A DNA stretch of 21,600 nucleotides. Origin: Actinomycetes bacterium. Its GTDB lineage: Bacteria > Actinomycetota > Actinomycetes > Actinomycetales > Cellulomonadaceae. Where the stretch lies: the NCBI GenBank assembly GCA_023461115.1, contig JAEWOA010000073.1:1-21600 (forward strand), given 5' to 3'. Below are positions 6,413 through 16,100 of the stretch, one piece after another. A model generated the notes under the pieces. That model saw only the letters and a program-made list of their open reading frames with translations. It was not told the DNA's origin and ran no database searches. The position numbers and the translations under genes are program-made. Each line of letters opens with the position of its first letter. Position 1 is the first letter of the stretch.

Positions 6413-8416
6413 ATGCCCCGCCGGATGCCGCTGCCGACTCAGGCGACCGCGCTGGTGACCTTGCGCGACGTCGCCGAGCTCGCCCACGTGCAGCGCCCGG
6501 TCGTGTCCATGTGGCGCAGCCGCTTCGCGACGTCCGCGCGTCCGTTCCCCTCCGCTGCCGGCCGGCGTGAGGGGCGCGAGGTGTTCTCTTTGGCCGACGT
6601 CGTCGCCTGGCTCGGCAACACGGGCCACGGGAACAACCCGGCCGTGCGGGACGACGCGGCGGCCGCGGCCGCGCTCGAGGTGATTCCCGTGGAGTCCCGC
6701 GCCGTGGTGTTCGAGGGGCTGGCCGCGCTGCTCGCCCTGAAGGCGGTGCTCGGAACCCCGCTCGGAGGCCTGGCCCGGCACGACCTCACGGATCTCGCGG
6801 ACGAGGTCGATCCGCACGACCTGTGCCTGTTCCGCGAGATCGACGAGCTCGGCGCGGACGCGCCGAGCTGGGCGGAGCACGCCGACGCGCTCGCGTCTGC
6901 CGCGTTCACCCCAGCCGCGGCGGCAGAGAACCTGGCGGCGCGCCGGCGTCGACTCGGGCTCGATGGCGGCGCGCAGCACTCGTTCGCCTCGCCGCTACTC
7001 GGCCTCGTGGGGCGCCTGACCGCCCAATTGGGCCCCTCGACGCTCATCGCGCCGCACGGCGACGCCGACCTGCTGCTGGCAGTGGGCGCCGACACCGGCG
7101 AGCCGGGGACCGCCGAGCTCCCCCGTCCCACCACCCCCGCCGGTCGTCAAGCACGGCGCATGCTCCTGACGTACGGGTGGGAGTTGCGCGACCTGGTGGC
7201 GGACGGACGGCCGGCCGCGGGTTCCATCGTGCTCGTCGCGCTGCCTGCGCCGACCCTGCCTCACCTCACCGACGACGGCGTGATCGATGCTGTGGGCGAG
7301 GTCGAGGCGACGCTGCCGGCCGATGTGCGCGCGATCGTCGTCGGCCCGGCGTCGGTGCTCTGCGATCGCCTGCCCGCGCACCGGCAGGCCGCCCGCGCGT
7401 CGCTTCTGCGCTCCGGCCGAGTCCACGCGGTGGTGCGTCTACCCGCCGGCCTGCGCCCGGCGCGGACGCGTGAGCGGCTCGGGCTCTGGCTGCTGGGCGC
7501 TCCCACGGGCGACGTCCGTTCGCCGGCGCACCGCACCGCCACCGCCGACGTCAGCGGGACCGCGCTGGACGCGGCCGCGATCGACGATCTCGTGACAGAC
7601 CTGCTGGCCGCGGCTCCGGACGGCGACGGAGGCCGTGCGCACGCGTTCCGCTTCACCCGCCTGACGACGACGTCGGCCCTCATCGCCACCTCCGGCCCGC
7701 TCGTCAACATCAACCCGCCGAGCCGCAGGCCACGCAGCGCGCCCGCGGCCCTCGCCGCGACGATCGCTGCCGGGTACGCCGCGGCCACAGCCATCACGGC
7801 GGAGCTCGCGCCCTGGCAGGCCTCCCCCGGTGAGGCTGCCGGACCCGTGCTCGTCCCGTTGGGCCGGCTGGTGCAAGACGGGCACCTCACGCTGATGCGC
7901 GGCACGCGGTTCGACGAGGCCGACCTCTCCCAGGGCGGCGTCACCGTCCACACCGCCACGACCCTCAGCTCCCCCGGGTCGAGCCGCGGCATCGACCGCG
8001 TGCGCCTGGCGGTGTCCTACCCGCGGAGCCGCGACACCCGGCCCGGGGACGTGGTGTTCTGCGGCGGGCCGCAGCCCGCGGCGATCGTCGACCACGAGGG
8101 CCTGGGTGCGGTGGCCGCGCCGGCTCGTGTCCTGCGCCTGAGCGCGTCCGCGCCTGCCGGGCTGGTGCCCGAGGTCGTCGCGCACGCCATCCGGTCCGCC
8201 GGCCACGGCGACTGGCGCCGCTGGCTGGTCCCGATCGTGCCGACCTCACAGGCGCACCACGTAGGCGCGGCGTTGCGCGGCATCGACGACGCTCGGGCGG
8301 CCGCCGCAGCCCGGCTCGCCGCGCTCGACGAGCTCAGCGCGGCACTCGTCGAGGCGACGTCGACGGGCGCCGTGACCCTGCTTCCCCCCGCTCGCACCAC
8401 CCCGATGGAAGGCTGA
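6413..8416 (+). CDS. Helix-turn-helix, inactive methyltransferase-like and half-HsdS fusion protein
   Basis: This 667-residue protein opens the restriction operon. Residues 14-70 form a MerR/excisionase-like winged helix (T-L-R-D-V-A-E-L-A, V-V-S-M-W-R, then F-S-L-A-D-V-V-A-W-L). The middle (about 90-400) aligns in layout with N6-adenine methyltransferases of type I systems, ending in the typical A-V-V-R-L-P-A-G and L-W-L-L-G-A-P stretches. Where the SAM site should read DPxxGSG there is APHGDAD (213-219), and where NPPF should be there is VALPAP (275-280), so catalysis is unlikely. Residues about 478-655 resemble one target-recognition half plus helical arm of HsdS (RPGDVVF, VPIVP, then A-A-R-L-A-A-L-D-E-L). 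ATG 6413 has no ribosome binding site but a TACCCT -10-like box seven bases before it, suggesting a leaderless start; ATG 6425 is an alternative. It may regulate the operon or form part of the complex. Confidence 0.7.
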   Translation: MPRRMPLPTQATALVTLRDVAELAHVQRPVVSMWRSRFATSARPFPSAAGRREGREVFSLADVVAWLGNTGHGNNPAVRDDAAAAAALEVIPVESRAVVFEGLAALLALKAVLGTPLGGLARHDLTDLADEVDPHDLCLFREIDELGADAPSWAEHADALASAAFTPAAAAENLAARRRRLGLDGGAQHSFASPLLGLVGRLTAQLGPSTLIAPHGDADLLLAVGADTGEPGTAELPRPTTPAGRQARRMLLTYGWELRDLVADGRPAAGSIVLVALPAPTLPHLTDDGVIDAVGEVEATLPADVRAIVVGPASVLCDRLPAHRQAARASLLRSGRVHAVVRLPAGLRPARTRERLGLWLLGAPTGDVRSPAHRTATADVSGTALDAAAIDDLVTDLLAAAPDGDGGRAHAFRFTRLTTTSALIATSGPLVNINPPSRRPRSAPAALAATIAAGYAAATAITAELAPWQASPGEAAGPVLVPLGRLVQDGHLTLMRGTRFDEADLSQGGVTVHTATTLSSPGSSRGIDRVRLAVSYPRSRDTRPGDVVFCGGPQPAAIVDHEGLGAVAAPARVLRLSASAPAGLVPEVVAHAIRSAGHGDWRRWLVPIVPTSQAHHVGAALRGIDDARAAAAARLAALDELSAALVEATSTGAVTLLPPARTTPMEG

Positions 8417-8420
8417 CCGC

Positions 8421-10046
8421 ATGCCACCCCGCGCCAAGCGCACCGACCCCACCGCGCCGATGACCATGAAGGAGCTCAAGGACACGCTCTGGAAGGCCGC
8501 CGACAAGCTGCGCGGATCCATGGACGCCTCCCAGTACAAGGACGTGATCCTGGGCCTGGTGTTCCTCAAGTACGTGTCGGACGCGTTCGACGAGCGCCGC
8601 GCGGCCATCCGCGCCGACCTCGCCGCCGACGGCTACCGCGACGACCAGATCGAGCCGCTGCTCGACGAGATCGACGAGTACACGGGCCACGGCGTCTTCT
8701 GGGTGCCGACGACCGCGCGGTGGCGCTACCTGGCCGAGCACGCGAAGGGGCTGCCTGCCGCGATGGGCGAGGCGGCCCGGACCATCGGCGAGCTGGTGGA
8801 CGGCGCGATGGAGCTCGTCATGGGCTCGAACCCGACCCTGGCCGGCACCCTGCCGCGCATCTACAACCGCGACAACGTGGACCAGCGGCGCCTGGGTGAG
8901 CTGATCGACTTGTTCAACGACGCCCGCTTCTCCGGCGACGGCGCCACGCGTGCCCGCGACCTGCTGGGCGAGGTGTACGAGTACTTCCTCGGCAAGTTCG
9001 CCGCCGCCGAGGGCAAGCGCGGCGGCGAGTTCTACACGCCCCCCGGCGTGGTCCGGGTGCTCGTCGAGATGCTCGAGCCCTACCGCGGCCGGGTGTACGA
9101 CCCGTGCTGCGGCTCCGGCGGCATGTTCGTCCAGACCGAGAAGTTCCTGGAGCGCCACCACGCCGACACCCAGGCCATCAGCGTGTACGGCCAAGAGGCC
9201 AACGAGCGCACGTGGCGCATGGCCAGGATGAACCTCGCGGTGCACGGCCTCAACGCGAACCTGGCGTCCCGCTGGGGGGACACCTTCGCCCGCGACCAGC
9301 ACGCCGACGTCCCCATGGACTACGTGCTGGCGAACCCGCCGTTCAACATCAAGGACTGGGCGCGCTCGGAGTCCGACCCCCGGTGGGTCTACGGCGTCCC
9401 GCCCGCGGGCAACGCGAACTACGCGTGGATCCAGCACATCCTGTCCAAGCTGGCCCCCGGCGGGTCTGCGGGCGTCGTGATGGCCAACGGCTCGATGTCG
9501 ACGAACTCCGGCGGCGAGGGCGAGATCCGCGCGCGCATCGTCGAGGCCGACCTGGTCTCGTGCCTCGTCGCGCTGCCGACCCAGCTGTTCCGCTCCACCG
9601 GAATCCCGGTGTGCGTCTGGTTCTTCGCCAAGGACAAGTCCGCCGGCGCCGGCGGCGCGACCGACCGCCGCGGCCAGGTGCTCTTCATCGACGCACGCAA
9701 CCTCGGGCACATGGTGGACCGCGCCGAGCGCGCGCTGTCCGACGACGACATCGCCCGCATCGCCGGCACGTTCCACGCCTGGCGCGGGACGACGTCCGCC
9801 GCCGAGGCCGGGCTCACGTACGACGACGTGCCCGGGTTCTGCCGGTCCGCGACCCTCGCCGAGATCAAGGAGGCCGGCTACGCCCTGACCCCCGGCCGTT
9901 ACGTCGGCGCGGCCGAAGCCGAGGCCGACGGCGAGCCGCTCGACGAGAAGATCGCGCGCCTGCGCACCGAACTCCTCGCCGCCTTCGACGAGTCCGCCCG
10001 CCTCGAGCAGATCGTCCGCACCCAGCTGGAGCGCGTCCATGGCTAG
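8421..10046 (+). CDS. hsdM: Type I restriction-modification DNA methyltransferase subunit HsdM
   Basis: The 541-residue subunit transfers a methyl group from S-adenosylmethionine to adenine in the recognition site, acting with HsdS. An N-terminal helical HsdM domain (about 15-165, with Y-K-D-V-I-L-G-L-V-F-L-K-Y) is followed by the Rossmann catalytic domain. Its SAM motif is DPCCGSGG at 227-234 and its catalytic motif NPPF at 305-308, both intact. The GGEFYTPPGVVRVLVEML segment upstream is also typical. Length is normal for the family. The gene starts four bases after the first operon gene stops, with GGAAGG about eight bases before the ATG. Its end overlaps the hsdS start by eight bases, indicating translational coupling. 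Confidence 0.95.
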   Translation: MPPRAKRTDPTAPMTMKELKDTLWKAADKLRGSMDASQYKDVILGLVFLKYVSDAFDERRAAIRADLAADGYRDDQIEPLLDEIDEYTGHGVFWVPTTARWRYLAEHAKGLPAAMGEAARTIGELVDGAMELVMGSNPTLAGTLPRIYNRDNVDQRRLGELIDLFNDARFSGDGATRARDLLGEVYEYFLGKFAAAEGKRGGEFYTPPGVVRVLVEMLEPYRGRVYDPCCGSGGMFVQTEKFLERHHADTQAISVYGQEANERTWRMARMNLAVHGLNANLASRWGDTFARDQHADVPMDYVLANPPFNIKDWARSESDPRWVYGVPPAGNANYAWIQHILSKLAPGGSAGVVMANGSMSTNSGGEGEIRARIVEADLVSCLVALPTQLFRSTGIPVCVWFFAKDKSAGAGGATDRRGQVLFIDARNLGHMVDRAERALSDDDIARIAGTFHAWRGTTSAAEAGLTYDDVPGFCRSATLAEIKEAGYALTPGRYVGAAEAEADGEPLDEKIARLRTELLAAFDESARLEQIVRTQLERVHG

Positions 10047-11289
10047 GGAGACTCGCACCGGTGGCCGGGAGGCAACCGACGCCGTGATCCCCGGCAGGTT
10101 CGCGCTGAGCGTGGGGCGTCCCCCACGCGTGCCCGCACCCGGCTTCACTTGGCGGCTGCTGACGGATCTCGCGCGTCTGGAGAGCGGCCACACCCCGAGC
10201 AGGAGTCGGGCCGACTACTGGGACGGACTGATCCCGTGGATCGGCATCAGAGACGCGACCGGCAATCACGGCAGAACGATCCTGGACACGGAACAGCATG
10301 TGACGCAGGAGGGCATCGACAATTCATCCGCCCGGGTGCTGCCGGTCGGGACGGTTTGTCTCTCGCGGACCGCATCGGTTGGGTACGTCGTCACTATGGG
10401 AGTTCCGATGGCGACCAGCCAGGACTTCGTCAACTGGGTGTGCGGCCCACAGTTGGTCAGCCGCTATCTCCACTACCTCCTGATCGCCGAGCAAGAAACC
10501 ATTCGACGGGTCGCCTACGGCTCCGTCCATCCGACGCTGTACTACCCGGACGCGAAGGCACTCCACGTCTGCGTCCCTGAAGTTGGTGTTCAGCGGGCGA
10601 TTGCGGAGGTGTTGGGTGCGCTCGACGACAAGATCGCCGCCAACACCCACCTCGCCACCACCGCCGATGCTCTGGCGGCATGCACCCTCCGATCGAGCCT
10701 GACCGGCAGAAGCGCACCCCTCGGAGAGATTGCCACCGTCACCATGGGCAGCTCGCCTGCTGGAAGCAGCTACAACGAGGTTGGCGTCGGCGTGCCCTTC
10801 TTCCAGGGCGTACGCGACTTTGGACTTCGTTCGCCTGACGAGCGGGTCTACACCACTGAGCCCGTTCGGATGGCTGCACATGGTGACACGCTAGTCAGCG
10901 TCCGCGCACCGGTCGGCCGGGTGAATATCGCGTCGACCGAGCTATGCATCGGGCGAGGCCTGGCTGCGGTGCGATCTCGCGTTGCAACTCCGTGGACGCT
11001 GTTTCATCTGCTTCGCGATCAACCGGAGATCTGGGAGCCCTACGAGGCCGAAGGAACCGTCTTCGGATCGATCAACCGCGACCATCTCACGCGCATCACG
11101 CTCCCATTGGTGGACGAAAGCGCCAGCACGCGGCTCGAGGTGGAGCTTTCACGGATTGAAGCTCGTTTGGAAGCGGCCATCAACGAGAGTCAGACGCTTG
11201 CGGCGACCCGCGACGCGTTGCTGCCCGCGCTCATGTCCGGGGCGTTGCGCGTGCGTGATGCGGAGCGGATGGCGGGCGAGGTCGTGTGA
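10039..11289 (+). CDS. hsdS: Type I restriction-modification specificity subunit HsdS
   Basis: The 416-residue protein chooses the DNA site for methylation and cleavage. It has two target-recognition domains (about residues 36-180 and 217-370), each followed by a helical arm: Q-R-A-I-A-E-V-L-G-A-L-D-D-K-I near 190 and L-A-A-T-R-D-A-L-L-P-A-L-M-S-G-A-L near 390. ESGHTPSR and IPWIGIRD are typical opening motifs. Two half-domains predict a split recognition sequence, which cannot be read off here. The first 35 residues are an extra Arg/Pro-rich extension. Base composition drops: 10381-10440 is 36 of 60 G+C by hand count, compared with 45 of 60 at 14641-14700 in hsdR. This fits exchange of recognition domains by horizontal transfer. 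The ATG overlaps the end of hsdM. Confidence 0.93.
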   Translation: MARETRTGGREATDAVIPGRFALSVGRPPRVPAPGFTWRLLTDLARLESGHTPSRSRADYWDGLIPWIGIRDATGNHGRTILDTEQHVTQEGIDNSSARVLPVGTVCLSRTASVGYVVTMGVPMATSQDFVNWVCGPQLVSRYLHYLLIAEQETIRRVAYGSVHPTLYYPDAKALHVCVPEVGVQRAIAEVLGALDDKIAANTHLATTADALAACTLRSSLTGRSAPLGEIATVTMGSSPAGSSYNEVGVGVPFFQGVRDFGLRSPDERVYTTEPVRMAAHGDTLVSVRAPVGRVNIASTELCIGRGLAAVRSRVATPWTLFHLLRDQPEIWEPYEAEGTVFGSINRDHLTRITLPLVDESASTRLEVELSRIEARLEAAINESQTLAATRDALLPALMSGALRVRDAERMAGEVV

Positions 11290-11379
11290 TGGAGGCGGCA
11301 GTGGCCGTACCTGCCCACGGGGGCTGTTCGGTCAGGACGCGCCGGGAAACTACACAGCCGGAGAGTCATCAACGGAACC

Positions 11380-11408
11380 TGTTAGATTTCTCCCGGCGAA
11401 ACCTAACA
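11380..11408. promoter_or_regulatory. AT-rich inverted repeat, probable operator
   Basis: TGTTAGATTT (11380-11389) and AAACCTAACA (11399-11408) are ten-base arms with one mismatch, separated by nine bases. The element sits in the 137-base hsdS-AlbA_2 gap, the only such gap in the operon, and is far richer in A+T than its surroundings. TAGATT within the left arm and TAACAC at the right edge could serve as -10 boxes. This is most simply an operator/promoter that lets the AlbA_2 gene and hsdR be controlled apart from hsdM and hsdS. The binding protein is unknown; the AlbA_2 protein itself is a candidate. Confidence 0.55.
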
Positions 11409-11434
11409 CTTGAGCCCCCGCAAAGGTGGAGCGC

Positions 11435-13186
11435 GTGATTGGCGGCAACGATCCGGTCGGCGCCGAGGTCGCGCGCGTGCTCGGCGCCCTCGCGCTGGGC
11501 GAGGATGGTCGGCTGGAGACGGTGCACGTCGACCTCAAGGAGGAGGCGGGACGGCGAGACCGGGCCGGCATGATCCTGCCCGGGAAGGAGCGCAGCGAGG
11601 CAGCCGCCGAGCAGCTCGCCGCCGAGGCCGCGTGCATGGCGAACTCCGACGGCGGCGGCGCGGTGATCGTCGGGGTCGCCGACGATCGCACGCTGATCGG
11701 CACGGCACTCGATGCGCAATGGCTGCGCGGACGCGTCTACGACCTCACCGACCGCCGCCTCACCGTCGACGTCCGAGTCGAGCACATCAACAGCGTCCGA
11801 CTCCTCGTGGTGCGGGCACTCCAGGCGATCGAACCGATCCGCTACCGCAACCGCATCACCTGGCGCGTCGACGACCGCTGCGTCGAGGTCGACGCCTCCA
11901 CCTGGCACGAACGGCGCATGACGCGCGACAGGTACGACTGGTCCGAGCAGTCGTCGTACACCGACCCCCGCGCCGCCCGGCCCGTCGCGCTGGCGATCGC
12001 GCGGCACCATCTCCGCGAGTCGCAAGAGGGGCCCGCGCTCGAGCTCGCCGCGGCAAGCGACCCCGAGCTCCTGCGGCGGCTCAACGTCGTCACCCACGAC
12101 GGTTACCTGACCAACGCCGGCCACTTGGCGTTCGTCGGGCGCGGGCTCCCAGCGCTGGACTACATGCGCCGCTCGGCGCGCGGCGCCGACACCCGCCGCC
12201 GGGTCCTCGAGCCGGACCGCTCATTGCTCGAGGAGATCGATGCCGTCGAGAAGGCGATCGACGCGTTCAACGAGGTACGCCACATCCGCCGTGGCTTCGT
12301 CATCGGCCAACTCCTCGAGCTCCCCCCGAGCGCGGTACGCGAGACCATCGTCAACGGCGTGGTCCACCGGGACTGGGGAAGCGGGGCTCCGACCGTCGTC
12401 GAGCACATCGGCCGCACCCTGGTGGTCAACTCACCCGGCGGGTTCATCGGAGGCGTGACCGCGGAGAACATCATCACGCACCCGTCGCAGGCACGGAACC
12501 GGGCGCTGGCGGACCTGTTCGCCACACTGCGCGTCGCCGAGCGGCAGGGCGTCGGGGTCGACCGGATGGTGCGGGACATGATCGCGGTCGGCTATCCGCC
12601 ACCCGCGATCCAGGAGACGACTGGCCCCTACGTGCGCGTCGCGCTCGTCGGCGACTCCCTGGACGAGGCATGGATCCGCGTGTTGAGCCGGCTCTCGCCC
12701 GACGACGCCCGCAACAGCCTGACCGTCCTCATCCTGCTGCGGCGACTCGTCGACGCCGGGTGGTTCGACGTGCGCGCGGCGGCACCGCTCCTCCAGCTCG
12801 ACGAGGACGAGACCATCGCCACCATCCGCGCGTTCGTCGGCGTCACGATCGACGGGGCACCGATCGCAGAGCCGGTCGCGGGCATCCCCGCCCAGAGCCC
12901 GCCCGCCTGGACCCTGACCGCACGTGCCCGCGCCGCGCTCGCGCAGGAAGACGAAGCCGTGGGCTGGCAACGGCCCGGCCCCGTGCGGGAGGCGGTCGCC
13001 CTTGCCTGGGCCCGGCACCGCGGCCGGGTCAGCACCACCGAGCTCGGCAGCATCGTCGACGCCCACCCGAGCGGCGTCGGACGCGTCCTCCAGCGCCTCG
13101 AGGACGCGGGAGACCTGACGCCCAACCGCGCGACCCGGGTGGGCCGCGGCTTCTTCTACCGGCCAACCCCCGAGGAGAACCGATGA
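11435..13186 (+). CDS. Schlafen AlbA_2 / ATPase-type putative regulator in the restriction operon
   Basis: The product (583 residues from GTG 11435) has the layout of COG2865 proteins. An AlbA_2 (Schlafen-type) nucleic-acid domain lies at about 25-160, with V-D-L-K-E-E and a NSDGGGAVIVGVADD core. An ATP-binding HATPase_c_4-like region follows at about 270-385, with RETIVNGVVHRDW (302-313) and NSPGG (332-336). A C-terminal winged helix lies at about 510-575. Family members are called transcriptional regulators or are defence-associated; relatives occur between hsd genes in other bacteria (RloA-type, recalled). GTG 11435 is preferred because AAAGG lies eight bases upstream; GTG 11426 is in frame and possible. 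The last bases overlap the hsdR start in an ATGA arrangement. A role in timing restriction expression or in anti-phage activity is inferred. Confidence 0.8.
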   Translation: MIGGNDPVGAEVARVLGALALGEDGRLETVHVDLKEEAGRRDRAGMILPGKERSEAAAEQLAAEAACMANSDGGGAVIVGVADDRTLIGTALDAQWLRGRVYDLTDRRLTVDVRVEHINSVRLLVVRALQAIEPIRYRNRITWRVDDRCVEVDASTWHERRMTRDRYDWSEQSSYTDPRAARPVALAIARHHLRESQEGPALELAAASDPELLRRLNVVTHDGYLTNAGHLAFVGRGLPALDYMRRSARGADTRRRVLEPDRSLLEEIDAVEKAIDAFNEVRHIRRGFVIGQLLELPPSAVRETIVNGVVHRDWGSGAPTVVEHIGRTLVVNSPGGFIGGVTAENIITHPSQARNRALADLFATLRVAERQGVGVDRMVRDMIAVGYPPPAIQETTGPYVRVALVGDSLDEAWIRVLSRLSPDDARNSLTVLILLRRLVDAGWFDVRAAAPLLQLDEDETIATIRAFVGVTIDGAPIAEPVAGIPAQSPPAWTLTARARAALAQEDEAVGWQRPGPVREAVALAWARHRGRVSTTELGSIVDAHPSGVGRVLQRLEDAGDLTPNRATRVGRGFFYRPTPEENR

Positions 13187-16100
13187 CCCGACACCTCTCC
13201 GAGGACGACTGGGAGCACCTGGCGCTCGAGCAGCTCGGCGAGCTGATGTGGCGCCCGGTGCCTGGACCGTCGATCGCCCCGGGCTCCGGCGAGCGCGAGT
13301 CGTGGGACGAGCTCGTCATCCCGTCCCGGCTGCGGTCGGCGCTGCGCAACCTCAACCCGTCGGTGCCGCGCGAGTACCTGGAGCAGGCGCTCGCCGCCAT
13401 CCTGTCCCCGACGTCGCAAGACGCGATCACCGAGAACCACCGGCTGCACGCGTTCCTCGTCGAGGGCTTCCGCGGCATCACGTACATCGACGGCGAGGGC
13501 CAGGAGCAGACGCCGACCATTCGTCTGGTCAGCACCGAGCCGAGCGAGAACGACTGGCTCGCCGCCAACCAGGTGACGATCGTGCGCGGCGACCGCGAGC
13601 GCCGGTTCGACCTCGTGCTGTACCTCAACGGCCTGCCGGTCGCGATCGTCGAGCTCAAGCGCGCCGGCAGTGAGCGCGCCGACGTGTCCGCCGCGCACGC
13701 CCAGCTCGCCACGTACGTGCGCGAGTTCCCGCTCGCGTTCCGGTTCGCGGCGCTCGTCGTCGCCTCCGACGGCGTCCAGGCCCGCTACGGCACACCGTTC
13801 ACCGCGCTGCACCACTTCGCGCCGTGGAACGTCGACGACGACGGCAACCCGGTGAGCACACACGGGGGCGACGACGGCGCCACGGCGCTCGACGTCCTGC
13901 TGTGGGGCGTCTTCAACCAGCTGCGGTTCCTCCAGCTGCTCGTGGGCTTCACCGCATTCGACGAGGGCGACGACGGCCTGACCAAGCGGATCGCCAAGCC
14001 GCACCAGTACTTCGCCGTGACCAAAGCCGTCGGCACCACCGTGCAGGCCGTCGCGACGCACGGGCGCGCCGGCGTCGTGTGGCACACGCAGGGCTCCGGC
14101 AAGTCGATGGAGATGGAGCTCTACGCCAACCAGGTGCTGCGCCACCCCGCCCTGGCCAACCCGACGATCGTCGTCGTCACGGACCGCAACGAGCTCGACG
14201 GGCAGCTCTACGAGTCGTTCGCCCACAGCCTGCTGCTCCCGGAGCGGCCCACGCAGGTGCGCCGACGCGAGGAGCTGCGTGCGGAGCTCACCGGCCGCGC
14301 GTCGGGCGGCATCCTGTTCACCACGCTGCAGAAGTTCGGCCGCACCCTCGCCGAGCGGGAGTCGGGCGCCGGGCACCCGCTGCTCTCGGACCGGCACAAC
14401 ATCGTCGTCGTCGTCGACGAGGCGCACCGCAGCCACTACGACGACCTCGACGGCTACGCGCGGCACCTGCGTGACGCCCTCCCGCACGCCACGCTCATCG
14501 CGTTCACCGGCACGCCGATCTCCTTCGCCGACCGCAACACCCGCGAGGTGTTCGGCGACTACATCGACATCTACGACCTCACGCGGGCGGTCGACGACGG
14601 CGCGACCGTGCCCGTCTACTTCGAGTCCCGCCTGGTCAAGGTGCGGCTCGCCGAGGAGCTCAGCGAGGAGCTCGTCGACACCGCGGCCGACGAGGCGACC
14701 ATGGGGCTCGACGACGCCGAGCGCGAGCGCATTGAGCGCTCCGTCGCGGTCGTCAACGCCGTCTACGGGGCGCCGGAACGGCTGCGGCTGCTCGCGCACG
14801 ACTTGGTCACCCACTGGGAGCGGCGCCGGGAGTCGATGGCGTCGGTGCTCAGCACCGCCGAGCGTCCGCGGGTGCCGGGCAAGGCCATGGTGGTCGCGGC
14901 CACGCGGGAGATCTGCGCCCGGCTGTACGCCGAGATCGTCGCGCTTCGCCCCGAGTGGCACTCCGACGACCTCGAGTCCGGCCTGATCAAGGTGGTGTAC
15001 TCCGGCACCGCGTCGGACGTTCCGCCGGTGGCCGACCACGTGCGCCGCGACTCCGCCAACGCGGTCGTCAAGAAGCGCCTGAGCGACCCGGACGACCCGC
15101 TGGAGATCGTCATCGTCAAAGACATGATGCTCACCGGGTTCGACTCGCCGCCCCTGCACACCCTGTACCTCGACCGGCCGCTGCAGGGCGCGCTGCTCAT
15201 GCAGACCCTCGCCCGCGTCAACCGCACGTTCCGCGGCAAGCAGGACGGCCTCCTGGTGGCCTACGCGCCGATCGCGGACAACCTCGCGCGGGCCCTGGCC
15301 GAGTACACCGCGACGGACCAGGAAGCCAAGCCCGTCGGCAGGCCCGTCGGCGCCGCGGTCGAGCTGGTCCACGACCTGCTCGGCCGCCTGGGCGCCGTGC
15401 TCGCCGGGCACGACTGGCGTGGCGCGATGGCCGCGAGCGGCCCGCGTGCCTACATCAAGGCGGTCTTCGGGGCCGTGGACTTCCTGCGGCGCCCCCGCCC
15501 GGAGGGCTCGGACGGCGAGGCGCCGGCCGCGGTGTTCCGTCGCCTCGTCGGCCAGCTCGCCCGGGCGTGGGCGCTCGCGGGCGGCGCCGACGAGCTCCAG
15601 CCCGTGCGCGACGACGTGCGGTTCCTCGAGGAAGTCCGCGTCTGGATGGCCAAGTTCGACGCGGAGGACCGCCGCGCGCGCGGCGAGCCGCTCCCCGACG
15701 ACGTGCAGCGCATCCTCAACCAGCTCGTCGCGGGCGCGCTGGTCTCCACCGAGGTGCTGGACATCTACGACGCGGCCGGCATGCCGCGCCCGGACCTGTC
15801 GGCGCTCGACGCCGAGTTCCTCGCCAACGCGAAGGCCGCGGAGAACCCGCACCTGACGGTGGAGGCGCTCCGCGCCCTCGTGCTGGCCGAGGGCAGGGCC
15901 GCGACCCGGCACAACCTGGCGCGGCAGCGGGCCTTCTCCGAGCGACTGCTGGAGATCATGGCCCGCTACACCAACTCGCAGCTCACCTCGGCCGAGGTGA
16001 TCGCCGCCATGATCGCCCTCGCCCGCGAGGTGGCGCACGAGGCGAACCGCGGAAAGGACTTCGACCCACCGCTCGACGAGGACGAGCTCGCGTTCTACGA

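Noticed and set aside
11410..13182. N-terminal extension of hsdR through the AlbA_2 gene
   Set aside because: The frame is open only by composition. The ATG at 13183 has a strong ribosome binding site, and the normal HsdR N-terminus begins there.
13156..16038. Long minus-strand open frame (about 960 codons)
   Set aside because: It is a mirror frame of hsdR, whose motifs and length are fully convincing on the plus strand.
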